Below, in pieces: positions 1 through 11,375 of a stretch of 64,000 nt of DNA; position 1 is the first letter of the stretch; each line of letters opens with the position of its first letter. The DNA comes from Molanna angustata (lineage: Eukaryota; Arthropoda; Insecta; Trichoptera; Molannidae). The position numbers and the translations under genes are program-made. A model generated the notes under the pieces. That model searched no databases, was not told the origin of the DNA, and saw nothing but the letters and a program-made list of their open reading frames with translations. The stretch is from positions 9,370,404-9,434,403 of the forward strand of contig OY754974.1 of the NCBI GenBank assembly GCA_963576475.1, given 5' to 3'.

Positions 1-578
1 TGCCATGCTACTCGGTGGTCTGGCTTGGCTCTTCCCGTACTGGAGGACTCTACTCCGCGTCATCTACGCCCCTTCCCTCCTCTTCATCTCCTACTATTGG
101 CTCGTCCAAGAGAGCGTCCGCTGGCTCATCAGCAAGGGCCATTACGACAGAGCTGTGAAAATTCTCAAACGTGCCGCTAAAGTCAACGGAGTTTCACTGT
201 CTGAAAAGTCCATGGAGAACCTTTATACTAATATTGATAACAAAAGATCTGATATCAATGTGGATCCAGAGGAAAACGAGATCAAAGAAGATATATCGCC
301 AGCAAAACAAGTCATGCAGTCACCGATCATACTGCTCAGAGTTGTCAAATGTTCCTTCTGGTGGATCACTTGTACTTTTGTTTACTACGGACTGTCCATT
401 AACTCTGTGTCCCTGTCGGGAAATATATATTTAAATTATATTCTAGTCAGTTGTGTGGAACTTCCAGCATACGTTACTAGTTTCTTTTCGTTGGACAGAT
501 TCGGGAGAAAGTACACATTGTGTGCGGCATACTTGTTCAGCGGTATTGCCTGTATCGTCTTTCCATTCATACCAGCAG
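1..578 (+). CDS. SLC22 copy A, exon covering TM5-TM8 (partial)
   Basis: Reading starts with the GCC codon at base 2. The exon encodes a membrane segment, the ESVRW signature, a charged cytoplasmic loop rich in D/E/K (roughly bases 190-320), then two further membrane segments ending in FIPAG. The donor at 579 splits a Gly/Glu codon (phase 1), exactly as in the paralogue at 44555/44556. Reading through the donor meets a stop at 611-613, so splicing is required. Confidence 0.93.
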
Positions 579-3500
579 GTAAACATGTCATTTTATCATT
601 CATTTCTTTCTAATTTATAAACATACCAACAGGTAAACATGTCATTTTATCATTCATTTCCTTCTAATTCTTAAACATACCAGCAGCTAAAAATGTCATT
701 TTGTCATTTATTTCTTTCTAATTTATAAACATACCAGCAGGTAAACATGTCATTTTATCATTCATTTCCTTCTAATTCTTAAACATACCAGCAGCTAAAA
801 ATGTCATTTTGTCATTTATTTCTTTCTAATTTATAAACATACCAGCAGGTAAACATGTCATTTTATCATTCATTTCCTTATAATTCTTAAACATACCAGC
901 AGCTAAAAATGTCATTTTGTCATTTATTTCTTTCTAATTTATAAACATACCAGCAGGTAAACATGTCATTTTATCATTCATTTCCTTCGAATTCTTAAAC
1001 ATACCAGCAGCTAAAAATGTCATTTTGTCATTTATTTCTTTCTAATTTATAAACATACCAGCAGGTAAACATGTCATTTTTCATTCATTTCTTTCTAATA
1101 TATAAACATACCAGCAGGTAAATGGTAAACACGTCATTTTATCATAGATTTATTTCTAGTTCATAAACATAAATTAAGCCTTATTATATCATTAGAAATA
1201 TTTAATTTTAGGAAAATTTTACAGCTTAATTAATATATGCAAATCAATTAGTGCATTTCATTCCTGTGGCAGTGAAAAAATTAACCCAATTTCATGAAAA
1301 TGAGCATATTTGCCATTTCTTATATTTCATCATCCTTTATTAATTTAAATGTATGCAAATCAATTAGTGCACTCCACTCCTGTGGCAGTGAAAAAACTAA
1401 CCCAGATTTCATATAAAATGAGATTATTTTTGTTAATTTTATTACAATAACTGCATTCACTTTATTTTAACAGTCAATTTGATTTAAATTTTTGTTTTAT
1501 TTCAGAAATGGCGTGGCTGTCACTAGTGGCATACTTGTTTGGTAAATACTTTATTACAATGGCTTTTGGTTCATTGTATGTGTATACATCAGAGTTATTC
1601 CCTACATTACTGAGACATTCCTTGCTAGCAACCTGTTCTATGGTTGGTCGAATTGGTTCTATTGTTGCACCTCAGACACCATTATTAGTAAGTATATAAC
1701 ATTTATTGCTAATGTTATTGATAGAAAATAATGATACAATATATTTTATAATTTACAAAACACATCTGATTTATCACAGTAGGTATATGAATAAATTTCA
1801 AAATATGGTCCCATTTTCAAGCTACTTTTGTGCTCTTCTTTTGAAATATCATTTACATGGCTGTAATCTTTTTCTTAGACATATTTTGCCTCTCATTTCT
1901 TTGTTTCCTTCACTATTTATATTTTTTTAGTTAGTCAGAAAACATCATTTGTGGGCCTAGGTTGCGGCTCTAAGGGCCTTGGCAGTAAAAGGGGGGGTTG
2001 GCGGCCGACGCTGTTGTGACCCCCCTTCAATTCTGTACTTAGAGAAGAGCAGGACGAACGCCTTTAGTCTCGCTCGGCAGCGACTCATCAACTGTGGCGA
2101 ATGTTGTGTGAGGTTCGGGCACACTGCCAGCGCATGTGTCGAGTCAGACCATCTGTGTTGACATCGAGACGTCATATCTGACAGATGATGATTGTACCGG
2201 ATGCCCCCGGTGTTAGCCCGCGGAACCTTAGGACGCCAACACGAGTAACGAGGGGTGCGGGGACAAGCCCTTCTGACTCGATCGGTTTGCTCAGGGGCTT
2301 ACCCCTGCTACCGATATCAAGCGGTCGCCCCGCCGTTTGAGGTTGGACTCTCGGGGGCAGTGGTTGACTCGCGGATAGATGGATATTTGTGTTGTCCGAC
2401 GTTGCAGCTGCTTCGGGGATGAACAGGACCAATGGGTCCTATAGCGTCCACCGGCGTAGAAGTAGATCGCGAACTCCCTTATTTGTTTTTTTTTAATGTG
2501 CTCATACTATTTCAACTCTTTGAAGAAAGCACATGCAGTGTTATTTATAAAAATACCTTGAATCATGGTTAGATTGAACCCGGTTCAAAGTCTTATTCCA
2601 CATTCAACTGAGACCTTATTTATGAAAATATATGTAATATTAAATCGCTGTTTATATGTTTTTCTCATATCTTATGGTCATAGGTACTTCAAAAATGTGA
2701 AATGTCAATTTGAACCAGTGTTAAACTACCCCCGTCGACGGTTCAATTTGACATTTGAGTTGAATCACGGTTCAACTCTAGATCCATGTTTATAAATAAG
2801 AGCAATGATATTGCAACAACCCTTCCTCAAATAACATAATTAATTTTTATTTATTACTTCTTGGGCAACAAACAGGTACTATGTCAAATATTAATTTAAC
2901 ACGCACCCAATAACATGTTGCCACATTCTGGAGACTAAATCTGTGAGACAGATCCAGACTGAAAACACAATTAAAAACTGTGTCTCCACCGGGAATCGAA
3001 CCCGGGACCTTTGGATCAGCAGTCAGATACCCAACCAACTGAGCCACGAAGGCCGACATATTTATAATAATAATCTATTTCTTTACACAAAGAGTACATA
3101 ATAGAATACCTAAATGTATTAAGGGGGGGACTGCTGCCAACGTACCTATTTTTCAATTTGATATACCTTCATTATTTCTTATCAAATCGTTTTGAAAAAA
3201 ATTATTTAGATAGTTTGGGTATTAGTAAAGATATATACATCTTTACTTTTTGTTAGTGTTCTGTATAAATTCTTGTAGAAAAATAATGGCATACTTACAC
3301 CGATTTTCAATCTTATATTTTTAACAAAATATAAGGCGTAGTTCAACATATTTTTTTTTAATTAAAGAAGACAAAAATATCTAGAAAAATATGATGTGAC
3401 GTTGCATTAATGCTTCAGGTTTAGTAAATAAACCTAAATAATGTTTATTTTCCATTCAGCGCCATTGCGAAATAATTTTTTTTTTGTTTATTAACTTAAC

Positions 3501-4169
3501 CTGATGCATTAATGCGACGTTACATCGTATTTTTCCAGATATTTTGATCTTCTTTAATTTATAAAAAAATATAATGCTCTATACCTTATAGTTTTTTTAG
3601 AAATTTAAGATAAATGTCAAAAATCTGGGTATGCTTATTATTTTCCTACAAGAATATATACAGAACGTAATTAAAAAGTTAAGGTATATTTTACTTTATT
3701 AACATCCAAACTAACTAGGTTATTTTTTTCAATATGATTCGTTTTGTAGTAATGATGCAAATTCAAATATTGAAAAAATAGGTACGTTGGCAGTAGTCGC
3801 CCTCTTAACGTTTAAAACTAACATTTTTATAACAACTTGAAATAGGTACCTTTTATATTTCTTTATCTTTATTGAAATTTTCACTCTGAAAATAATTATA
3901 GTAGAAAGTACCTACCTACATAATATTCTATTGAGGGTTGAGTTTCAATGGTTTCAAGCGTGTTTATCATAAAATAAAATATTAATAATGTTGTGTTTTT
4001 TTAGAATGAATATGTTCCTGGATTGTCGTCACTATTATTTGGAGGATGTTCAGTTATTTCCGGTCTATTGATGTTGACATCGCCCGAAACTCTGAACATA
4101 AAACTCCCCGACACAATAAAGGAAGCCGAAAACATTTCAAAGAGAAAGACTCCCAAAGCAGATTGTTGA
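1..4169 (+). CDS. SLC22-type organic ion transporter, copy A (3' part, three exons)
   Basis: This is the C-terminal part of a major facilitator superfamily transporter of the SLC22/organic cation transporter type, a plasma-membrane carrier family for organic ions; the substrate cannot be read from sequence. Exons are 1-578 (open to the left), 1506-1687 and 4005-4169, with donors at 579 (gtaaac) and 1688 (gtaagt) and acceptors ending in cag and tag. They join in phases 1 and 0 to give about 307 codons ending in TGA at 4167-4169. Family signatures are ESVRW at the end of TM6 (bases 110-124), DRFGRK after TM8, SELFPT before TM11, and SPETLNIKLPDT in the tail. It aligns along its whole length with the complete paralogue at 31052-47487 and shares its intron phases. 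The 5' half lies outside the window. The first 190 bases are much richer in G+C third positions than the rest. Confidence 0.93.
579..1178 (+). repeat. 54-bp minisatellite that copies the exon/intron junction
   Basis: About eleven tandem units of 54 bp begin at the splice junction itself. Successive unit starts, counted at the gtaaac or ctaaaa position, are 579, 633, 687, 741, 795, 849, 903, 957, 1011, 1065 and 1118. From 633 onward type A units (CAG then GTAAAC) and type B units (CAG then CTAAAA) alternate, giving a 108-bp higher-order period until both last units are type A. Type A units carry an intact-looking 5' splice donor; type B units have lost the GT. Confidence 0.95.
1232..1425 (+). 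repeat. Direct duplication of about 75 bp, 117 bp apart
   Basis: Two copies of a segment starting TATGCAAATCAATTAGTGCA (about 1237 and 1354) and running through 'tcctgtggcagtgaaaaa' lie in the intron between the first two exons of SLC22 copy A. They differ at a few positions. Each contains ATGCAAAT, the octamer recognised by POU-type factors, but this may be coincidental. Confidence 0.7.
1506..1687 (+). CDS. SLC22 copy A, exon covering TM10-TM11
   Basis: A 182-bp exon begins after ttcag and ends before gtaagt. It encodes MAWLSLVAYLFGKYF, then SELFPT and the C-terminal GRIGSIVAPQTPLL that typifies insect SLC22 proteins. The paralogous exon at 46572-46753 has the same length, which supports both boundaries. 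Confidence 0.94.
1955..2482. mobile_element. GC-rich block, probable retroelement fragment
   Basis: A sharply GC-rich block of about 530 bp sits in the last intron of copy A, unlike all flanking DNA. Between about 2069 and 2160 on the plus strand it can be read as LINCGECCVRFGHTASAC, which resembles a zinc knuckle of a retrotransposon gag/ORF1 protein (C-x2-C-x4-H-x4-C spacing is only approximate). No intact ORF is present. Origin as a retroelement 5' region or SINE is inference. Confidence 0.4.
2540..2803. mobile_element. Foldback MITE of about 260 bp
   Basis: The ends are inverted: 'ttatttataaaaatac' with 'gaatcatggttagattgaac' on the left and 'ggttcaactctagatccatg' with 'tttataaataag' on the right. 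The element lies in the last intron of SLC22 copy A and has no coding capacity. Confidence 0.6.
2838..3058 (-). mobile_element. tRNA-derived SINE, family 1
   Basis: Read on the minus strand, the element starts with a tRNA-like head containing box A (TGGCTCAGTTGG, 3046-3035) and box B (GGTTCGATTCC, 3002-2992). A family-specific body and an A/T-rich tail follow. Another copy is at 8584-8775. The head is too diverged and too tightly linked to the SINE body to be a working tRNA gene. Confidence 0.85.
3123..3804. mobile_element. piggyBac-like palindromic MITE, copy 1
   Basis: A 682-bp near-palindrome is flanked on both sides by TTAA (3119-3122 and 3805-3808), the target duplication of piggyBac-type transposons. 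The ends read GGGGGGGACTGCTGCCAACG and its inverted, slightly diverged counterpart. The two arms are inverted copies over most of the length, so the element can fold into a long hairpin. It lies in the last intron of SLC22 copy A. There is no transposase. Confidence 0.88.
4005..4169 (+). CDS. SLC22 copy A, terminal exon
   Basis: The exon begins after ttttttag and encodes TM12 (LSSLLFGGCSVISGLLML) followed by SPETLNIKLPDTIKEAE and a short Lys-rich tail, with stop TGA at 4167-4169. The tail is shorter than that of copy B (54 against 62 residues in this exon). A possible AATAAA lies at 4710-4715 and ATTAAA at 4400-4405; which is used is unknown. Confidence 0.92.
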   Translation, partial: NEYVPGLSSLLFGGCSVISGLLMLTSPETLNIKLPDTIKEAENISKRKTPKADC

Positions 4170-5430
4170 ATTTTTAGTATAAGCTTAATTTATTCAATAA
4201 GTAAATTGTAATTTAAGTCTAGAACTTAATTGTGTTTGTACTTTTATATAATAAGTCATATTATTTGTTTTAGGAACCATTACATACCTTTTATTATTTA
4301 TTATGTAATATTTACATTTCCAACTATTTGTACGGCAATCACGATCAAATGTCCTATCTATTTACTAATTTTGAACGTAAAACAATAATTTATGACAGTA
4401 TTAAATTGAAAACACCAAATTCAATATTTGAATTGTTTAAATATACATATGTGCTAAAATTTATTTAGTATATTATCATCTATTTTTTTATTTGCGAACA
4501 AAGATTTTTAGCCAAGACACAAACCATAAGGCTGGTCCATAAAAAAATCATGTTATTTCAAAATATTGCCAGTATCATGAAATTCCGACAGGTTTTTTCT
4601 CTGGAATTGAATTGATTGATAATTTTTTTTATCAACTGCATTAACTTGTTCTTTCTTTCATTCAAATTGCAGTTTTTGTATTGTTCTCAGGAAATATTTA
4701 AAGAACAATAATAAAAGAGGAATTTTTACTCATTTAAATACTTTTTCGTCAACAAAATGAAATTTCATGATGCATATTATTCAAAATATAATAAATCAAA
4801 TGTAGTTGTCATTTACATAAGGTTATGTTTTTAACATACATATTTTCACAATGAAGAATTTTTACCATTAACCGACAAATAAAGGACATACATTAATAAA
4901 TAGAGTATATATTTATTTATAGGTCATTTGAATTGCTTTACAATGCGTGATTTAATAATCTGTGATAAGTTTACAACACTATTGCAGATTGACTGTAAAA
5001 ATTATGAAACATTTTGATTTAAGTATAATGTACCTAATTAATTGAGTTTTTTTTATTTATTTTTAATCATTCAGTGGTTTAATATTTGACAAAAATGTGA
5101 TCTTTTTATACTTTTTAGAAGTAATCTATGTATTTTATTTGAAAAGAGGAATCTATGTTTTTCAAGCATCGATTGAAGAAAATGGAATCTTCAACAGTCA
5201 TAACGTAACATATTTTAATATATGATGTAGAAATATTGTTTTGTTTTATATTTGAAATTATTTTTCTCACTGTCAAGCCTCGCGGCTCTTTGACAAGTCA
5301 ATAGCTATGTGAATAATTTGATTGTATCATTTAAAGAAAGGTGATTGATTTGAGCTGTCCATCTTGTAAGTGACTTAATTCTTCTGCCTCGGTCAACTCT
5401 AGCTTTCCCAAGTCATAATCATTTTGTTTG
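4170..5430. other. AT-rich 3' flank without recognisable gene
   Basis: This holds the 3' UTR of SLC22 copy A and AT-rich intergenic sequence. I see no ORF with coding character and no clear repeat. Confidence 0.5.
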
Positions 5431-5439
5431 TTTAATCAT

Positions 5440-5650
5440 ATTTATAACATTATACCCTCATCGTCATCTTCAACCTATGTTTGCTCACTGCAGAACATAG
5501 GGCTCTCCTCTCCTACCGTTTCTGAGCGATTTCTATCCACTGGGGTTCAGCGAATCTTTCGATGCTATCCATCCATCTGTCAGGTGGCCTCCCTTGTGGT
5601 TTCTTATCGCCTCTCAGTCTCCACTCCAGCAGCAGCATTATACTCTACTG
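5440..5650 (-). mobile_element. RTE-like LINE 3' fragment
   Basis: The plus strand shows the CT-rich, 'cagaacatagggctctcctc' style sequence that is the reverse complement of the C-terminal end of RTE-like LINEs in insects. It is short and broken. Similar fragments occur at 26470-26690 and 55145-55460. Confidence 0.5.
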
Positions 5651-5783
5651 TTTTATTAAGATCTTTTGATTGGTTGATTTTTAACATTTGTATTGCGTAC
5701 GGATGATAATTCAAAACTGTGTGCTCTCTACCATTGATATATGCAATTCATAAATTGATTGAATGTTATTTAATTTCCAACTG

Positions 5784-5950
5784 CCATGGTGGCACAGTTG
5801 ATAAGCCGTTCGGCTTTTGTGCGGGCGTCCAGAGTTCGATACCCAGCAGAGGAGAAATTTATTTGAAACACTGATTAGTCGGAAGAAATTGCCATTCGGC
5901 AATAAACTCGCCACTTACACAGGGTGCTAGGAAATATTTATTATTAAATA
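5784..5950 (+). mobile_element. tRNA-derived SINE, family 2
   Basis: The head contains a box A-like 'tggcacagttgataagc' and box B 'agttcgatacc', followed by the family body 'cagcaggagaaatttattt...gaagaaattgccat' and a TTATTA tail. Other copies are at 58829-59040 (plus), 32870-33064 (minus) and a headless piece at 16607-16690. Confidence 0.8.
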
Positions 5951-8583
5951 TCAATTGATGTACTTATCGACTAGTGTAATTCTTATCTCTACTATTACTG
6001 CCATACTGTGCAAAATTTTGTTGATATTAAACTGAAGTTTAGCTAATAATTGATGTTCCTTGGTGAAATTGGCCATTTTTCATGATCATAGAAAATAAGT
6101 ACACTTTCAAATTAACCATGTCCAAGAATGGCTAAAATCTTTGGCTTGTATTTAAGTAACAAATAGTAAATAAGGCAGTAAATGTTAAATACATGGTAAT
6201 TTTGACAATAAAATATATACACAATTTCATTCAAGTTTTATATAATTTGGGACCAATTACATAAAAGTAATCTCACTAATGACACAAAATGTGTTTGTAA
6301 AAACTAAGTTTCATATTCTTTTTATAAATGTACAGTTTATTGTATTGTCATTTTTTTATACTTACTACTTTATATTGTAATAGTTTAAGAGATACCAATG
6401 TCATGAAAAAAAATATTTTAAGACAGCTGTTTTTTTTATATTTCCTTCCTTATTGAAAAAGTGTAGAGATGCGGCAAGTCTGACACCTGGGAGTGGTTGT
6501 GTTTACTTCAGTCTCTGTCTTTCTATCCCTCATTCCTTCAGTCTCTTCCCATCAGTCAACAGATCGTTAATTACAAGTAGGTAGATCATTTATAATAATT
6601 TTCTGTGAGATGTCAAATAAATTAAAAAACTTGGGAACCTTCCCAGGCGAACGCTGAATAAATCACCAAAGTTGCATCCCACTCCCAGGTGCAAGACTTG
6701 ACACATGCCTACCTATTTTCATTATGATAGGTAGATAATATCAAAAAACCCGTCGTACTAAATATTTTTTTTCGACAACGGTGCTAGCTCTCTTACTATG
6801 AGTTTTTATGCTTTAATTGTGTTGTTTAATTCATTTTACTATGTTGCATTGTTATTATTATGTAGGTATTAAATAATCCTTTTCTAACTTATAATTGAAA
6901 AATGTGATTTCGTAAATGTTCATTATTTTTGTGTAAAGAACTTGATTCATGTTACAGTTATCAAATAACGTTTTATTTATTTCACTATTTACAAATCAGA
7001 TTATGAATTGACTAAAATAATGTATTTTTATGAGTGGTAATTTTGAAATAAGTGTATGATAAATAAATGACTATGTGTCATACGGGAATATGTTTTTTTC
7101 ACTACGACATACTTACATTTTTTTCACCTTTGTTATAAACAGAATATAAGAAACAGATATAGGTATAAAAATAACTTCTACTTTTCTGAATTTACGAATC
7201 ACATAATATGAATAAATGATTCATTCCATAGTCATTCAGTTAAACTTTTACACAACGTCCCACAAAAAGGTGTTAAATTAAACAGTATAGAGACAATAGA
7301 TATTTAAAGAAACATTAATACAAGAACAACATTAATTAACACTATAAAATTCCCAAATTCTTCTCGGCTTATTAATAATGTTCCCTGTTACTCCTTCCCC
7401 ACCATGCAATATAGGTACCCGACAACTCAACATTAGTTAGTTGTAATCCGCCTGTTGATGGGATTTAAGTTTCTCCTGAAACTTGTCGCGAATAACTCAA
7501 AAACTAAGCGGTCATAGCAATTCTTAAAATAAATATAATCAAGTGTAAAAATCACCTTTTTGTTTAAAATTTCAAAATGAATTCAAAACCTTTGATAAAT
7601 TTTTTCGGTAAAACATTTTAAAAATTTAGTATTAAAATCTATAAAATTTAAGAAGGGTTTGTATTACTATTTCACTGTAGCAAAATACATTTTTTTCAAA
7701 ATTACCTTTCTAACTAATAAGTCATTTTTGTTTTTTGTTTATTTCAATAATGATTTTCACAGTGAAATCTGAATCGGCGCCAAATTTTATTTAATTAATT
7801 ATTTCATAAGAATGATTTAATTGTTCCTAAATGATGAATTGTATCAAAAAAGAAATATGACTTTAAATATCAATATTTAATTCTACAAACAATGGTAGCT
7901 GTTTTCGGCATTTTTTCTGATTTTCTATCAATCTTGATTTCATATACCTACAAACTATGTAGGATCCCATTTCATATTATGTATTAGTACATTTAAATAT
8001 TATGTTGTATTAAATATTACATTTAAAATCAAGCATTTTGGTATTACGCTTATCTTTATTATGCCTATTCTTATGCACGACTCGTATAAATCCATTTTTA
8101 ATTTATTGATAATAATCTTGACAAAAAATTGTCTGTTAAAATAAAAATAATCATTGAAATAAATCCATTATTACACAGCTTAGTGTACTCTTATTCAATC
8201 AAGTCGTTTATTGAATCTATATTATATTCAATGCGCTCTCATTAAAAACAAAAACTAAAATATATGTAACTACATCAATATGGTGATTTGGAATACCAAA
8301 ATTATAATTTTCTATTTATACTCACAACGGTTGGTTATATTTATAATTATTTGTTAGTCATATTTGTGCTGTCAATAATTTATTTACGATTTGTAATAGG
8401 AATGGTAAAATATGATATTGATATATTATTCCACAAAAAAAAATACATTTGGGTTAAATGTACATTATTCATTGTATTTGAGAGATACAGTGAAAAAAAC
8501 TATTCAGCTTTAGTTATATTTTACTATCTTAATTATTAATACATACATACTTAGATAACGGAAATTTTTGTATTTCATGTACT
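5951..8583. other. AT-rich intergenic stretch, nothing recognised
   Basis: About 2.6 kb of AT-rich DNA. Small ORFs such as 8288-8539 have AT-driven composition and no family features. No gene, RNA or clear element is supported. Confidence 0.5.
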
Positions 8584-8775
8584 TTGTGGCTCGGTTAGTT
8601 AGATATTAGACTGCTGAGCCAAAGATCCCATGTTTGATTCCAGGTGGTGATACAGTTTTTATTGTGTTTTCTGTCTGGATCTGTGGGATGATAAATATTC
8701 TGAGTCTCCAGAATATGCCAACTTGTTATTTGGTGCGTGTTAAATTAATATTTGGCATAGAACCTGTAAGTTCTC
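8584..8775 (+). mobile_element. tRNA-derived SINE, family 1
   Basis: This copy is in plus orientation. Box A is decayed (tggctcggttagttag) and box B reads gtttgattcc. The body and 'gtgcgtgttaaattaatatt' tail region match the copy at 2838-3058 in inverted orientation. Confidence 0.8.
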
Positions 8776-9133
8776 TGAGAACCTAAAGAACTTTATGTAT
8801 CCATTATTTTACTTTAAATGATGTACCTTGTTATATTTTTAAATTTCAATACTTTTTTTCTGAAAAAGAACTAACTTGTTTTACTTAATTGAGTGAATTT
8901 ATATTTCAACCAAAGTTCCCTGTAAGGTGTGTTCCCACAGATGCAATTATTTGTATTAAACATTTCAATTAGGTATCGTATTCTTAAAAAATAATAATAT
9001 ATTATAAGTTCAAGTACCAAATAATATATTTTATTGCTTAGGTATTTATCAATGTCTTTTTCTTCTGCATCTATGCAATTTGTATTCTACATTTGAATTG
9101 ATTTGTGAAGGTAAAAACTTGATATCTGATATC

Positions 9134-9416
9134 CATAGATTTTCATGTAATATACTAGATGTAGTACTCATTTGACGTTTTGGTTGGTAACATATTGCAA
9201 TTTTCCATACATTTCAATACATCCTAGATAGCTAAACTTTAATAAAAAAATTGTTTTTTTTTTCGACAAATAAATCCGAAAACAATTCACATTAGTCATT
9301 ATTCTCTATAGAAAAACGATGTGGTCTGTCAACCAAAATGTCAAAAATCCCCGGAAAAATGCTTCATACAAAGTTTGCTAACTACAACATCTAGTATATA
9401 ATAATAAAAATCTATG
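9134..9416. mobile_element. hAT-type MITE with 8-bp target duplication, copy 1
   Basis: The terminal inverted repeats begin CATAGATTTTCATGTAATAT and end with 'tataataataaaaatctatg'. The flanking 8-mers ctgatatc at 9126-9133 and 9417-9424 are identical, the target-site length of hAT transposons. Related copies are at 17684-18008 and 34131-34698. Confidence 0.9.
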
Positions 9417-9617
9417 CTGATATCCAGTCAAATCTTTATCTGTAATAATTTTATTTCTTCTTGTTTAAAGTCAGGGAAATATAGTTTTATTTACTTCAAA
9501 ACAGATTATTTACATGTATTCTGAATAAATTGTTTTAAAAATACAACCTTAACTTTTTCTGGTTCCTTAATCTCTTCTTAATGTTTTATAATACAATACT
9601 TAGGACTGTTTTTAAAA

Positions 9618-10635
9618 CTAGTTGCATGTAACACATGAGATCCAACTGTCGATAGCGATAGTATGTATAGTTGAAGAATATGTACCAAACTATAAACCCA
9701 TAGATACAAATTATTGAATATTTTCAGATATTTTGTTTTCTATACAACATATGTAGGTATGTATGTCAAGATAGGATAGTATGGAAGAAGATCCTTTTTC
9801 CTACCCAGAATATGCAAATTGCATGATGGTATGTATGTATGTTTGGAGATGAAGTAACAAACTATTAAGTCTTCTTACATATTGTGTATAGGCGACTGCC
9901 ATACAAAATGTATGAAGCGATGTCGTCACTAAATTCAATTTTTAAAAAAATTGTTAAAAAAAAATTGAGATCTTCTTCTACAATGTTAATATTTTTTATA
10001 GAAAATTAAATTATCTAGTTGGGGTGTTTCGGCTTTTTTCGATAATTGTAAAAGTTTTGGAAATATAGGCAGTTAAACTCATAAATTTATCATAAAAAAA
10101 ATATTTTTCTTAATAAAAAATGTTTGAGAAACCCTGGAATTTTTTTGAAAAAACTAATTTGAGATTTTGTATTTGTCTATGTTTGTACCAATTTTCAGCG
10201 TCCTACCTTTTATGGTTTCTGAGATATATGGAAAAATAAAATAAAAATTCAAAAGTTGATAACCCCTGACTGAAACAAAAATTCAAAATTCCGAGTATAA
10301 AAGTTTTGTAGGCCTGTAACTGTTTATATATTCTGAAATTTTAGGCTCTGTAAATTGAGCGGATCAAAAGTTATAAGGGGGGGACGGACACACAGACACA
10401 CACACACACAGACACACACACACACAGACACACGAAATGTTCTACTCCGAATTCTGAGTAAATCCGTGTTTGGAACATATATGCTGCGAAGCCTCTAAGT
10501 TGGTGTTTTTTGACTTCAAAGTTGGAAAATCCATGAAAAAAGTAGACCTCTCCATACAATTCTCGCGTATTCTGGCTTGATACATTGTCGATATGTTAAG
10601 AGAACAAAGTTCTCCTGAACAAATCGACAGTTGGA
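9618..10635 (-). mobile_element. Non-autonomous Helitron, copy 1
   Basis: On the minus strand the element starts TCCAACTGTCGAT and ends CATGTGTTACATGCAACTAG, that is, a small hairpin (CATGT/ACATG) a few bases before CTAG, followed by T. TC at the 5' end and a hairpin plus CTRR at the 3' end define Helitrons. A near-full-length copy in the opposite orientation is at 53009-54061. A (CA)n tract lies at 10391-10433. ORFs inside do not encode Rep/helicase. Confidence 0.82.
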
Positions 10636-10689
10636 ATATATTTTTTATAGAGAAAGGTAATATTTGTTTTAATGCTGTCAAACACAAAA

Positions 10690-11375
10690 ATATTCCTTAA
10701 CTCATTAGAAGTTCACTTAAATGTCAAAAGTTAAGAGGGCAAATGAAGTTTGAGTGAAAAATTGATATATATAAAACTGCGTAATACATTATAAAGTTAC
10801 ATCATGTTAGTAAGGGTAACTGTAGTGTGCTTTTAAAAGGGTTTCTATGTGATTAAAATTATCAGAATCCCTAAAATTTGTTGATTTCTTGCATTTTAAG
10901 AACAAGCTTGACTTGAAATGCAAAAACTTTATTGGTCATTCGAGCCTAGAGAAGCAATATGTGCATGAAAAATGATTTTAAAGAATTAAACCATAGGTTG
11001 AAAAGAATTATCATAAACAGCTCTGTGTCTCTGACTTGTAAAAAAATGTCTTCTTAATTTTTCAGTGTTCTATAATATATAAGTAATTGAGTTGGAAATA
11101 AAGTCTGGATCTCCTGGATTGTTTTGTCCAGAATGTTATCTGTAAACCAGCAAAGTTTTGTTTAGGAATCATAGGTTTGACAAAAAAAGTATTGTTGACA
11201 GAAAGAACACCAAAACAAACAGTAACAATATATTATAATGTTAAGATGTATTTTATCGAGATAGGTTTCAAAACATTAAAAAATAGTAAGGGGTCAATTT
11301 GTTTCCAAGAATAATACTCTTATAAATTGTGTATCAATGTTCACCCTCTATGATTCACATAAAATTATCCTATGG
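10690..11375. other. Intergenic, nothing recognised
   Basis: About 0.7 kb of AT-rich DNA, including the likely 3' UTR of the minus-strand Myb/SANT gene. I see no other feature. Confidence 0.4.

Noticed and set aside
633..1118. Alternative splice donors for SLC22 copy A
   Set aside because: The sites look intact, but use would include the stop at 611-613. I keep the first donor as the functional one and report the array as a finding.
2990..3060. tRNA gene with boxes A and B on the minus strand
   Set aside because: It continues into a SINE body shared with 8584-8775, so it is a SINE head and not a tRNA gene. The same holds for 5784-5850, 28990-29078, 33000-33064 and 58829-58900.
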